Assembly: GCA_902582105.1 (NCBI GenBank)
Contig: CACHQT010000005.1
Coordinates: forward strand, 1 to 59,230
DNA length: 59,230 nt
Reading direction: 5' to 3'
Source of the DNA: an uncultured Pelagibacteraceae bacterium
GTDB lineage: Bacteria; Pseudomonadota; Alphaproteobacteria; Pelagibacterales; Pelagibacteraceae
Under the pieces are notes generated by a model, which worked only from the letters and a program-made list of their open reading frames with translations, was not told the DNA's origin and did not search any database. Position numbers and translations under genes: made by a program. Below are positions 33,912 through 42,521 of the stretch, one piece after another (the stretch's first letter is position 1; each line of letters opens with the position of its first letter).

Positions 33912-34937
33912 TTAAAGCGAAGCTTTAACTTTTTTTGCTACGTCTGCAGGAACCCATTTTGTCCAAGAGCTAGACCCTTGTAAAAAGTTCTTAGCAGTTG
34001 CTTCCATATCTCCACCTGATTCATCCATGTAAAAAGCAAGAGATTTGTTCACTTCAGCAGTCGGCAAAGTGTATGCTTTTACAAAGTCAATAACTGGTTT
34101 ATTTGCTGGATTATTAGCAAAAGTAGTTGATGCAGATTTTGTCAAAGCCATATCTACATATGCACTTGCACAAGTTTTTGTGTATGCATCTGGGCCATCA
34201 GCTTTAATCTTCTCAACAACAGCCATCATTTCTGTCCAGCATTTATTTTCATAAGCGGGTTCTTTAAGTTGAACTAAATCAACTTTTCCCATTAAACCTG
34301 TTGGTGTCCAGTAGTAAGAAAATACTGGCTTCCCTTTTTTAAATGCACCCGCAATAGCTGCATCTAAAGCACCACCAGAACCTGGATCAAAGTTAGTATA
34401 GTATTTATCTAGACCGTAAACTTTGTGCTTAACTAAGTTAATAGTGTAGCAAGTCCATCCAGAAATACAGCTTGTCATTCTACCTTTTCCTGGAGCCTCT
34501 GGATCAGCAAATAATTTTGCGATTTCTGGTTTCATCATGTCTTCAACACTTACTAAACCATATTTGTCTGCTGTTGGTTTATCTACATAAAATCCTTGTG
34601 TAGATGATGGAGTGTTAACTCCCAGCTCAACAATTTTGCCTGCTGCTACAGCTTCTTCATGCATTTGAACAATATTATCTCTCCAAACTTCAGTTATAAT
34701 ATCAAGCTGTTGATCATAATGAGCAGCCATAATTGGACTAGTACTACCTTTTGTAACTTCAACCTGACAGCCATATCCTTTTTCAAGAATATAACCAACG
34801 ATTGCAGTGTGAACGTTCGCACTATCCCAGTCAAAATCTCCCAAGTGTACTTTGCAAGCAGCATTAGCACTTGTTGTGCTCAATGATGTTACTGCTATAA
34901 AAGCAATTGAAAGAAATATTTTCTTTAGAAATCTCAT
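33912..34937 (-). CDS. proX: Glycine betaine/proline-type periplasmic binding protein ProX
   Basis: A 341-residue OpuAC-type binding protein with a signal peptide (1-26, ending SANA). Features are DFDWDSANVHTAIVGYILE, GSTSPIMAAH, TEVWRDN, the IGSGGGALDAA-like block PGSGGALDAAIAGAF and FSYYWTPTGLMGK; aromatic residues here form the quaternary-ammonium cage in the family. It should bind glycine betaine or a related trimethylammonium compound. The start has an AAGGGGGA ribosome-binding site, the strongest in the neighbourhood, with a palindrome directly upstream. Confidence 0.91.
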   Translation of the reverse strand: MRFLKKIFLSIAFIAVTSLSTTSANAACKVHLGDFDWDSANVHTAIVGYILEKGYGCQVEVTKGSTSPIMAAHYDQQLDIITEVWRDNIVQMHEEAVAAGKIVELGVNTPSSTQGFYVDKPTADKYGLVSVEDMMKPEIAKLFADPEAPGKGRMTSCISGWTCYTINLVKHKVYGLDKYYTNFDPGSGGALDAAIAGAFKKGKPVFSYYWTPTGLMGKVDLVQLKEPAYENKCWTEMMAVVEKIKADGPDAYTKTCASAYVDMALTKSASTTFANNPANKPVIDFVKAYTLPTAEVNKSLAFYMDESGGDMEATAKNFLQGSSSWTKWVPADVAKKVKASL

Positions 34938-35114
34938 GAATTTCCCCCTTGTGTTAAGTTTAAACTTAGAGCATTAAAACTTGATAAGTAGAAAAACACA
35001 ACCTAAATTAAGTTTTATATAGATCAATAAACGCTGAAAAAAACTGTTTAAACTGCTAAAATTCAATTATAAATTGAATTGAAAATTAAATAAAATAAAA
35101 TAACAATTGTTAGT
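34938..35114. promoter_or_regulatory. Divergent control region between proX and the GBBH-like gene with three palindromes
   Basis: Three dyads are visible: TAAGTTTAAACTTA (34955-34968, 14-bp perfect), GTTTAAAC again at 35046-35053 (the same 8-bp core, 88 bases away), and arms AATTCAATT / AATTGAATT around ATA (35060-35080). The two shared cores flank the likely promoter area for both genes and could bind one dimeric regulator. Chance palindromes are common in AT-rich DNA, so this needs comparison between strains. Confidence 0.4.
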
Positions 35115-36248
35115 ATGGCAGTAGAAATTTCAAAAGTTTCAAAAAATGGTTCAGCATTAAATATTGAGTGGAGCGATGGAGAAAAAAGTAATTTTAATTT
35201 TTTATGGCTAAGAGACAATTGTCCGACTGCACACGATAAAGACTCTAGACATAGAATGTTTAATATACTTGAGGTTTCAACAAATATTGAACCAAAGACA
35301 TACAAAGTAAACAACGATGGAAAATTAGAAATAGCTTGGAGCGAAGGAAACCATACCAGTTTATATGAACAAGAATGGCTCAGAAAAAATTGTTATACTA
35401 TAAATAATAATAAAAAGTATGTTTCTCCTTATCAATTATGGGATAGCTCTTTACAAGAAAATTTAAAATTTATTAGCATCGAACATGATGAAATCTTAAA
35501 TTCAGACGAAGGTCTTATTAAATGGTTAGAACTTTTACATTATAAAGGGATTGCAATTGTAAAAAATACACCTGTTGAAAAAGAGTCTGCATTCCCAGTT
35601 TTAAATAGAATAAGTCATACAAGGGAAACTTTTTTCAAAACACCTTTTGAGGTTATAAATGTTCCAAAACCAAATAATTCAGCATATACGGCGCATGCTC
35701 TTAGAAATCATATGGATTTACCATGGTTTGAAAATCCTCCAGGATATCAATTTCTTCATTGCTTAATAAACTCTGCAGAAGGGGGAAATTCTTCAGCTGT
35801 AGACGCATTTAAAGTTGCTGATTACTTAAGGAAAAATGAAAAAGAAATTTTTGAAACCTTAACTAATGTACCTCTTAAATTTAGAGATAAAGATTATACA
35901 CAAGACGCACATAGAAGTTTTTATGGTACAGCAATTTCTTTAACAAAAGATGGAGACTATAATGACATTAGATTTAGCGTAGCTACTATGGACGCATTAG
36001 ATTGCCACCCTGATATTATGGATAAAGTTTATAAAGCTCATCATAGGTTTGGTAATCTTTTACATGACGATCAATTTCAAATAAAATTTAGACTTCAGCC
36101 AGGAGATATTTTTTCATTTAACAATAGAAGAGTTTTACATGGCAGAACAGAATTTAACCCAAGTTCAGGCTACAGACATTTACAAGGTTATTATATGGAT
36201 AGAGACGAAATTATTGGAAGGTTAAGTTTTTTAAAAAATAAACTATAA
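35115..36248 (+). CDS. Gamma-butyrobetaine-hydroxylase-like 2OG/Fe(II) oxygenase (GBBH/TmpA group)
   Basis: The 377-residue protein has the two-domain layout of gamma-butyrobetaine hydroxylase: a DUF971-like N-terminal domain (1-95, FLWLRDNCPTAHD) and a TauD-fold domain with the iron motif in RNHMDLPWF, FLHCLIN, and RVLHGRTEF followed by RHLQGYYMDRDEI. The N-terminal domain has only one of the Cys that bind zinc in the animal enzyme. GBBH makes carnitine from gamma-butyrobetaine; TmpA, a family member, hydroxylates trimethylammonio-ethylphosphonate. Context (ProXWV, BKACE, thioesterase) supports a trimethylammonium substrate. It overlaps the convergent diesterase gene by six bases. Confidence 0.87.
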   Translation: MAVEISKVSKNGSALNIEWSDGEKSNFNFLWLRDNCPTAHDKDSRHRMFNILEVSTNIEPKTYKVNNDGKLEIAWSEGNHTSLYEQEWLRKNCYTINNNKKYVSPYQLWDSSLQENLKFISIEHDEILNSDEGLIKWLELLHYKGIAIVKNTPVEKESAFPVLNRISHTRETFFKTPFEVINVPKPNNSAYTAHALRNHMDLPWFENPPGYQFLHCLINSAEGGNSSAVDAFKVADYLRKNEKEIFETLTNVPLKFRDKDYTQDAHRSFYGTAISLTKDGDYNDIRFSVATMDALDCHPDIMDKVYKAHHRFGNLLHDDQFQIKFRLQPGDIFSFNNRRVLHGRTEFNPSSGYRHLQGYYMDRDEIIGRLSFLKNKL

Positions 36249-36887
36249 GTTTTCAAAAATAAGATTTCTATTTTTATATTTATTTCTTATCTCTTTACTT
36301 CTGGCAGTATAATAGTAAATTGGTTTTTTGATAATATTTAATTTTTTTTTTTGTAAAAATTTTTTTTCCATAACAAGAATATTTACATATTTTAATCTAC
36401 TCTTTTTTATTATTTTTTGAACAGAACTAGTTGATGCAAAACATAATCCTAGAATAACTTTTTTTTTTAATTTATAAAAATTTTTAATATTATTCTCATT
36501 AAATGAGGTAATGCTAAAAAATTTGAGCTTTTTAGTTTGTTCAATCAATTTAGATAAATGTTCTTTTGAGAAAGAGGATTTAATTTCCAGCATTAAGTAA
36601 TGCTTATTTTTTGCAATATTTATTAATTCTTTTAATTCAGGAATATAATATCCAAATTTTTTCGCAATTTTATTGATTTCATTAAAACTAAGATTTTTTA
36701 TTAATTTATTTATCTTAAATTTTCTTTTTAAATTAAAATCATGAAAACATATTATTTTACCATCTTTTGTGACATGTAAATCTGTTTCAATACCAAATTT
36801 TTTTTTAAAACAATATCTAAAAGCTGGAAGAGTGTTTTCTTTAAATCTTTTTTTAGCTAATCCCCTGTGAATTATTGAATGGGACAT
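36243..36887 (-). CDS. Glycerophosphodiester phosphodiesterase (GDPD family)
   Basis: A 214-residue GDPD TIM-barrel protein, near the short end for the family. Catalytic blocks are IIHRGLA (His), KENTLPAF, GIETDLHVTKDG (Glu, Asp) and CFHDFNLKRK (second His); LMLEIKS carries the third acidic residue. It has no signal peptide, so it acts in the cytoplasm on imported or lipid-derived glycerophosphodiesters. Release of choline from glycerophosphocholine would connect to the betaine genes next door. It is very Lys/Ile/Asn-rich, like other weakly expressed genes here. Confidence 0.83.
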   Translation of the reverse strand: MSHSIIHRGLAKKRFKENTLPAFRYCFKKKFGIETDLHVTKDGKIICFHDFNLKRKFKINKLIKNLSFNEINKIAKKFGYYIPELKELINIAKNKHYLMLEIKSSFSKEHLSKLIEQTKKLKFFSITSFNENNIKNFYKLKKKVILGLCFASTSSVQKIIKKSRLKYVNILVMEKKFLQKKKLNIIKKPIYYYTARSKEIRNKYKNRNLIFENL

Positions 36888-36896
36888 TGTATATTA

Positions 36897-38327
36897 TTAC
36901 TTCCAACCAGTAATCGTTTTTACCTCAAGATATTCTTCCAACCCCCAATTACCACCTTCACGTCCATTTCCAGATTGTCTATATCCTCCAAAAGGAGTGC
37001 CGGGGTCTGCACCATTGCCATTAATATATACACATCCAGATCTTAATTTTTTAGCAACTCTTTTTGCTTTTTCTTTATCTTCTGTTTGCAGATAATTGCC
37101 AAGACCGTATTCAGTTTCATTTGTAATTGATATTGCCTCTTCTTCTGTTTCAAATGGAATTATTGAAAGAACTGGCCCAAAAATTTCTTTTTTAGCTATC
37201 TGCATAGTATTTGTAACATCTGTGAATATAGTTGGTTTTATAAAATAACCTTTCTCTAAACCACTTGGTAGCTCTGGACCGCCTGCAGCAAGTGTTGCTC
37301 CTTCATTTATACCGTCTTTAATCAAATTAATTATTTTATCGTATTGAACTTTTGAAACTACTGGTCCTATATGATCTCCTTTTTTTGATGCAACATTTAC
37401 TTTAATTTTATTAGCCTCATCCGTTGCTTCTTCAACAGCTCTTTTATATATAGATTTTTCTACAAGCATTCTTGTTGGAGCGTCGCATGATTGTCCAGAA
37501 TTGCTCATTACATTTCTAATACCATCTCTTACCGCATCAGGGTAGGAGTCAGCAAAAACAATATTTCCACCTTTACCACCTAACTCTAAACAAACTCTTT
37601 TAATTGTGTCGGCAGCATTTTTTGTAATTAATTTTCCAGCTCTTGTTGAGCCAGTAAAAGAAACCATATCGATATCAGGATGACCAGATATTTGTGTTCC
37701 AACTCCAGCTCCATCTCCATTTACTAAATTAAAAACTCCTGCAGGAAAACCTGCTTCATCTATCATTTCTGCGAACAACATTGCCGAGATAGGAGCTATT
37801 TCAGATGGCTTGAGTATCATTGTGCAACCTGTTGCAAAAGCAGGAATTACTTTTAAAGCTATTTGATTAATTGGCCAATTCCAAGGAGTAATTAAACCAC
37901 ATACTCCTATTGGTTCAAGAGTTATATGATTATTAGACTTAGAGTTAAAATTTTCTTCAAACTTGAATTCTTTTAATCTTAATATGAAGTCTTCCAAATG
38001 AGCTTGTCCTGATGCTGTATGTGTTGATGTTGCAAAATCAATAGGAGACCCCATCTCATTTGACATAGCTTCAGCCATCTCGTTAAATCTTTTTTTATAA
38101 ATATTGAGTAGTTTTTCCAAAAGAATTATTTTTTCTTCTTTTGAGGTTTCTTTCCAGATAACAAATGCATTTTTTGCTGCTTTTACTGCAGCGTCAGTAT
38201 CTTCTTTAGAGCCCTGGGAAATGATTGCAAAGGCTTCTTCGTTAGAAGGATTAATTACTTTTAAGTCATTTGGCTTAGTAGGTTTAACCCATTTACCGTT
38301 TATATAAAAATTTCTTTTATCAATCAT
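36897..38327 (-). CDS. Aldehyde dehydrogenase (NAD(P)-dependent)
   Basis: The 476-residue protein is a complete aldehyde dehydrogenase: ITPWNWPINQ, LKPSEIAP, FTGSTRAGK, general-base Glu in CLELGGKGG, nucleophilic Cys in NSGQSCDAPTRM and KEIFGPVLSI. Relatives act on betaine aldehyde, succinic semialdehyde and similar short aldehydes. It lies between the GDPD and the hydroxyisobutyrate-dehydrogenase-like genes on the minus strand, next to quaternary-amine and ectoine genes. Candidate roles are oxidation of betaine aldehyde or of the semialdehyde formed in ectoine breakdown; neither is proven. Confidence 0.88.
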   Translation of the reverse strand: MIDKRNFYINGKWVKPTKPNDLKVINPSNEEAFAIISQGSKEDTDAAVKAAKNAFVIWKETSKEEKIILLEKLLNIYKKRFNEMAEAMSNEMGSPIDFATSTHTASGQAHLEDFILRLKEFKFEENFNSKSNNHITLEPIGVCGLITPWNWPINQIALKVIPAFATGCTMILKPSEIAPISAMLFAEMIDEAGFPAGVFNLVNGDGAGVGTQISGHPDIDMVSFTGSTRAGKLITKNAADTIKRVCLELGGKGGNIVFADSYPDAVRDGIRNVMSNSGQSCDAPTRMLVEKSIYKRAVEEATDEANKIKVNVASKKGDHIGPVVSKVQYDKIINLIKDGINEGATLAAGGPELPSGLEKGYFIKPTIFTDVTNTMQIAKKEIFGPVLSIIPFETEEEAISITNETEYGLGNYLQTEDKEKAKRVAKKLRSGCVYINGNGADPGTPFGGYRQSGNGREGGNWGLEEYLEVKTITGWK

Positions 38328-38348
38328 ATTTTATTATTAACATATTAA

Positions 38349-39290
38349 TTAAATTTCATATCCTTTTTCTTCTTTTTCATTATCAGTTAATTCATCAGGA
38401 AATCCTGAAGCTCTAAATTTTAGGCCAAATTTATCTTCAAGTCTTTTAACTACCATGGATGACCAAGCTCTAGAACCATATTTTTTTTGTGCATCTTTAA
38501 ATATATCTAATACGAACGGTGATATTTCTAAAGGTGTATTAAGTTTTTTTGAAAGTTGATTAAAAAGGTTCATATCTTTTTGTACTAAATCCATTGTAAA
38601 ATTAATATTATAAGATCCATTTAAGATTACCTGACTTTCAGTTTCATGAACAAAGGAGTTTCCTGAAGAAACAGCAATTCCTTTAAAAGTTTTATTAAGA
38701 TTTAATTTAGATTTTTTAGCTACTGTCCATGCTTCACCAAGGGCAGCCAAATGTACAGAAGCTAGATAGTTTGTAATTACTTTTAAAATAGAAGCTGTTC
38801 CCAGCTCTCCAGTATGAAGGATTTTCCTACCCATAGTAGTTAAAACTGGTAAAATTTTTTCGAAACTTGTTCTTTCACCACCAACAAAAATAGCGATGTT
38901 TCCTGTTGCCGCTCTGTGACATCCACCACTAACTGGACCATCTAAAGGAATAGCTTCCTTATTTGAAACTAGCTTACCTAACCTCTTGACCTCAGACTCA
39001 TCAGTTGTACTCATTTCTAACCATATCTTATCTTTTGATAAACCATGAATTACGCCATCTTTAGATTCCATTACATCCGCGCATATTTCAGGCGATGGGA
39101 GACAAGTTATAATTAAATCTGTTTGTTCAGCTAATTCTTTAGCACTATTTGCTATCTTCGAGCCTTTGTTTTTAAATTTATCTGTTAAGTTTTTATCTAA
39201 ATCTCTTACAGTTAAATCAAACTTATTTCTCAATAAACTGCTTGCTAATTTGCCTCCAACATTTCCAAGTCCTATAAATCCTATTTTCAT
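38349..39290 (-). CDS. 3-hydroxyisobutyrate-dehydrogenase-like (beta-hydroxyacid) dehydrogenase
   Basis: A 313-residue beta-hydroxyacid dehydrogenase: Rossmann motif KIGFIGLGNVGGKLA, LITCLPSP, substrate loop DGPVSGGCHRAATGN, and the catalytic Lys in ASILKVITNYLAS. The NAD-binding residue after beta-2 is VRDLD, favouring NAD. The family oxidises 3-hydroxyisobutyrate, tartronate semialdehyde, glyoxylate and related acids. The gene is divergent from eutA with a 58-base gap and could act downstream of the neighbouring aldehyde dehydrogenase. Confidence 0.87.
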   Translation of the reverse strand: MKIGFIGLGNVGGKLASSLLRNKFDLTVRDLDKNLTDKFKNKGSKIANSAKELAEQTDLIITCLPSPEICADVMESKDGVIHGLSKDKIWLEMSTTDESEVKRLGKLVSNKEAIPLDGPVSGGCHRAATGNIAIFVGGERTSFEKILPVLTTMGRKILHTGELGTASILKVITNYLASVHLAALGEAWTVAKKSKLNLNKTFKGIAVSSGNSFVHETESQVILNGSYNINFTMDLVQKDMNLFNQLSKKLNTPLEISPFVLDIFKDAQKKYGSRAWSSMVVKRLEDKFGLKFRASGFPDELTDNEKEEKGYEI

Positions 39291-39348
39291 AACAACCTTT
39301 TAATTATAGTGAATATTAAATACTTTATGATATATTTTTTTTTTAAAA

Positions 39349-40095
39349 ATGTATTCTACAAAAATAGAACCAAAATATAAAGTAAGCTCTAATTCTAGAG
39401 TAGGTTTAATTACTTTAGCTACAGATTTTAGAATTGAGAAAGATTTTAATGATGTTATTAAAAATATGGATATCGATCTATTTGTGAATAGAATTCATTG
39501 TTATTTTCCTTTAACAAGTGAAAATTTAATTAAAATGTCAAACACCGTGACAGAAGTTTCGGAGGATATTCTTCCTAATGAGAAACTAGATTGCGTTGTT
39601 TATGGGTGTACATCAGGAACAGTTGCTGCTGGATATGAAAATATTAAAAATAAAATTAATCAAGCAAAACCAGAAGCCAAGGTCACAACACCAAGTACAG
39701 CAGCGTTAAATGCATTAAAAAAAATGAATATTAAAAAAATATCAATTTTTACACCATACTCAAAAGTTTTAAATGATGACGTTTTAAATTATTTTAAAAA
39801 AGAAAATTTTACTGTCACTTCAAACTCATATTTTGATATTACTAATGATTTAGATATTGGAAAAGTAGATCCAGATTATTTATATGAAACTCTTTGTAAT
39901 ATGGATTTAGGAGATGCAGATGCTTTATTCGTTTCTTGTACAGCGTTACCAGCCTTGTCAATAATAGATAAACTGGAAAATAAATTAAAAAAAACTGTGC
40001 TTTCTAGTAATCAGGTTTTAATTTGGGATACTTTACAAAGTATAGGCAAAACTCAATCCATCGAAGGATTTGGTAAACTATTTAACCCAAGTTAA
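39349..40095 (+). CDS. eutA: Asp/Glu racemase-superfamily protein, EutA-like (ectoine utilisation)
   Basis: The 248-residue protein belongs to the Asp/Glu racemase/maleate isomerase/arylmalonate decarboxylase superfamily, with the two Cys motifs VVYGCTSGT and FVSCTALPAL. RVGLITLATDFRIEKDF at the start is typical of the maleate-isomerase/EutA branch. The adjacent eutD-like gene (two bases downstream) supports EutA, which is proposed to interconvert hydroxyectoine-derived stereoisomers. Without the neighbour I would only call it a superfamily member. Confidence 0.72.
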   Translation: MYSTKIEPKYKVSSNSRVGLITLATDFRIEKDFNDVIKNMDIDLFVNRIHCYFPLTSENLIKMSNTVTEVSEDILPNEKLDCVVYGCTSGTVAAGYENIKNKINQAKPEAKVTTPSTAALNALKKMNIKKISIFTPYSKVLNDDVLNYFKKENFTVTSNSYFDITNDLDIGKVDPDYLYETLCNMDLGDADALFVSCTALPALSIIDKLENKLKKTVLSSNQVLIWDTLQSIGKTQSIEGFGKLFNPS

Positions 40096-40097
40096 TC

Positions 40098-41264
40098 ATG
40101 TTATTTTCAAAAGAAGAGTATAAAAATAGATTAAAGAAAGTCCAAAAATCAATGCAAGAAAAAGGTATTGAGCTTTTAATTTCTCAAGATACCAATAATA
40201 TGAATTATCTAACAGGATATGATGCTTGGTCATTTTACTATACTCAATGTGTAATAGTTCATGTTAATGCAGAAGAACCATTATGCTTTGTTAGAGCTCA
40301 AGATGCTGGAGGCGCATATATTAAAACTTACTTAAAAAGAGAGAGCATCATTATTTATGAAGAAAAGTATATCCATACATGGCCGATGCATCCATACGAT
40401 CCTTTAATTGAGTTAATAAAAAAAAATAAATGGGAAAAGTTAAATATTGGGGTTGAAATGGATAGTCACTATTTTACTGCTTATTGTTATGAAAAATTAA
40501 AACAAGGTTTGCCAAATGCAAAAATTAAAGATTCTGATAGATTGGTTAATTGGGCAAGAGTAGCAAAATCTGAAGCAGAAATAAATCTTATGAAAGGTGC
40601 AGCGTTAATATCTCAACAAGCAATGAAAGTTGCTATTGAAAGTATTAATCCTGGAGTTAGACAGTGTGATGCTGTTGCTGAAATTCAAAGAGCTCTTTTT
40701 AGAGGAACACCGGAAATTGGTGGTGAATATGCAAGTATTGCAACATTATTGCCAACCGGCAAAGGAACATCAGCCTCACATCTAACTGCAACTGATGAAA
40801 AATTTGTTGAGGGAGAAGCAACAATAATTGAATTATCAGGGGTTAACAAAAGGTATCACTGTCCAATGGCAAGAACAGTTCAATTAGGAAAACCAGAACA
40901 AAAAAAAATAGACGCTATGAATGCAACTAATGAAGCACTAGACGCAGGTATTTCCGCGACAAAACCAGGAAACACTGCAGATGATGTAGCTCAAAAGTTT
41001 TGGGGAGTTTTAGATAAATATAAAATAAAAAAAGAATCTAGGACTGGATATTCAATTGGAATTGGTTACCCGCCTGATTGGGGAGAGCACACATTAAATA
41101 TTTATAAAGGTGACATGACAGTATTACAACCTAACGTTTGTTTTCATATGATTGCAGTGATGCAATTTGGAGAATGGGGCGTAGAAGCTTCTGAGTCAGT
41201 GCGTGTAACAGAGAATGGTAGTGAGCTATTCTGCAATTTTTCAAGAGAATTACATATAAAATAA
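40098..41264 (+). CDS. eutD: Ectoine hydrolase EutD/DoeA (M24 creatinase fold)
   Basis: The 388-residue protein has the two-domain creatinase/M24 fold: N-terminal domain with NMNYLTGYDAWSFYYTQ, a hallmark of ectoine hydrolase, and a C-terminal pita-bread domain with IGGEYASIATLLPTGKG and GVEASESVRVTENG. The usual M24 metal ligands are degenerate (IELSGVNKRYHC where D-x-G...D is expected), which fits EutD. EutD opens the ectoine ring to N-acetyl-diaminobutyrate. The partner deacetylase EutE/DoeB is not in the window. The M24-fold DMSP lyase DddP was considered and is less likely. It fits with the EhuABCD importer at 22.5-25.6 kb. Confidence 0.8.
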   Translation: MLFSKEEYKNRLKKVQKSMQEKGIELLISQDTNNMNYLTGYDAWSFYYTQCVIVHVNAEEPLCFVRAQDAGGAYIKTYLKRESIIIYEEKYIHTWPMHPYDPLIELIKKNKWEKLNIGVEMDSHYFTAYCYEKLKQGLPNAKIKDSDRLVNWARVAKSEAEINLMKGAALISQQAMKVAIESINPGVRQCDAVAEIQRALFRGTPEIGGEYASIATLLPTGKGTSASHLTATDEKFVEGEATIIELSGVNKRYHCPMARTVQLGKPEQKKIDAMNATNEALDAGISATKPGNTADDVAQKFWGVLDKYKIKKESRTGYSIGIGYPPDWGEHTLNIYKGDMTVLQPNVCFHMIAVMQFGEWGVEASESVRVTENGSELFCNFSRELHIK

Positions 41265-41306
41265 GAACTTGAAATATACCTCTACAAATGTTTTAAAACT
41301 CTTCCT

Positions 41307-42395
41307 ATGTCAAAAAATTCAGAATTTGTTAAATTCGATAAAGTAGACAAAAGTTATGATGGGAAAGTTCTAGTCGTTAAAGATTTAAACTTAGATATTG
41401 CTGAAGGTGAATTTATTACAATGCTTGGACCATCTGGTTCAGGAAAAACAACTTGCTTAATGATGTTAGCCGGATTCGAAACTCCTACCAATGGAGAAAT
41501 ATATTTAGACAAAAATCCTATATCAAATATTCCACCCCACAAAAGAGGAATTGGAATGGTTTTTCAAAACTATGCATTATTTCCTCATATGACAGTTTAC
41601 GAAAACTTGGCTTTTCCACTAAGAGTTAGAAAAATGTCTAAAGAAGATATAGATAAAAAAGTTGATAAGGCTCTATCAATGGTTTCACTTTCAGGATTTG
41701 AAAATAGAATGCCCGGACAACTATCTGGAGGTCAACAGCAAAGAGTCGCTGTAGCAAGAGCTTTAGTATTTGATCCAGCGGTTGTTTTAATGGATGAACC
41801 ATTGGGTGCTCTTGATAAAAATTTAAGAGAGAGCATGCAATATGAAATTAAACATATTCATGAGAGCATTGGAGTTACAGTTGTGTACGTTACTCATGAT
41901 CAAGGAGAAGCTTTAACGATGTCAAATAGAATAGCTGTATTTAATGATGGAAAAGTTCAACAGTTATCCTCACCAGACAAATTATACGAAGAACCAGTTA
42001 ATTCCTTTGTAGCAGAATTTATAGGTGAAAATAATAGATTCTCAGGACAGGTCACAGATGTTTCAAAAGATAAGTGTAAAGTAAAATTAGATGATGGCTC
42101 AGAAATTTTAGCAAATCCAATAACGGTAAAGTCAAATGGAGAAAAAACAATTGTATCCTTAAGACCTGAAAGAGCTTTAATTAATACTAAAGATAAAATG
42201 GAAAATAATTTTAAAGGAAAAATTGAAGAAATAATTTATCATGGAGATCATACCAGAGTTAGACTAAATTTACTTGGTAACAAAGATTTTATTTTAAAAG
42301 TTCCAAATAGTTCTGCCAATATGGATATAAAGCTTGGCAACCAAATTAATGTTAGCTGGAACAGCTTTGATGCTAGAGCGTTAGACCCAAAATAA
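41307..42395 (+). CDS. potA: Spermidine/putrescine-type ABC transporter ATPase (PotA family)
   Basis: A 362-residue ATPase with Walker A GPSGSGKTT, Q-loop VFQNYALFPHMTVYENL, signature LSGGQQQRVAVARALV, Walker B VLMDEPLGALD and the switch His YVTHDQGEALTMS, then a C-terminal TOBE domain (about 280-360). It serves PotB/PotC-like permeases and the binding protein encoded next. The substrate may be a polyamine or another organic cation. It lies about 40 bases after eutD, probably in the same transcript. Confidence 0.9.
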   Translation: MSKNSEFVKFDKVDKSYDGKVLVVKDLNLDIAEGEFITMLGPSGSGKTTCLMMLAGFETPTNGEIYLDKNPISNIPPHKRGIGMVFQNYALFPHMTVYENLAFPLRVRKMSKEDIDKKVDKALSMVSLSGFENRMPGQLSGGQQQRVAVARALVFDPAVVLMDEPLGALDKNLRESMQYEIKHIHESIGVTVVYVTHDQGEALTMSNRIAVFNDGKVQQLSSPDKLYEEPVNSFVAEFIGENNRFSGQVTDVSKDKCKVKLDDGSEILANPITVKSNGEKTIVSLRPERALINTKDKMENNFKGKIEEIIYHGDHTRVRLNLLGNKDFILKVPNSSANMDIKLGNQINVSWNSFDARALDPK

Positions 42396-42459
42396 GCTAT
42401 AAATAAAAAACATCCATCTATTAAAGTAAAATAAAGCTTTTTTTAAGATAAATGGCTTA

Positions 42460-42488
42460 TTGACTCCTTTATTATATCTTGCTGTAAT
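42460..42488 (+). promoter_or_regulatory. Sigma70-like promoter of the potD-like gene
   Basis: TTGACT (42460-42465) and TGTAAT (42483-42488) are separated by 17 bases, each one mismatch from consensus. A start site near 42495 would leave a short leader with a CGGAGG ribosome-binding site (42512-42517) ahead of the ATG at 42522. The binding-protein gene therefore can be expressed independently of potA. Confidence 0.65.
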
Positions 42489-42521
42489 CCTGTTTTTAAA
42501 AAACGATTAATCGGAGGATAA

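Noticed and set aside
40098-41264. M24-fold DMSP lyase DddP
   Set aside because: Length (388 residues), the YDAWSFYYTQ block, degenerate metal ligands and the eutA neighbour all fit ectoine hydrolase better.
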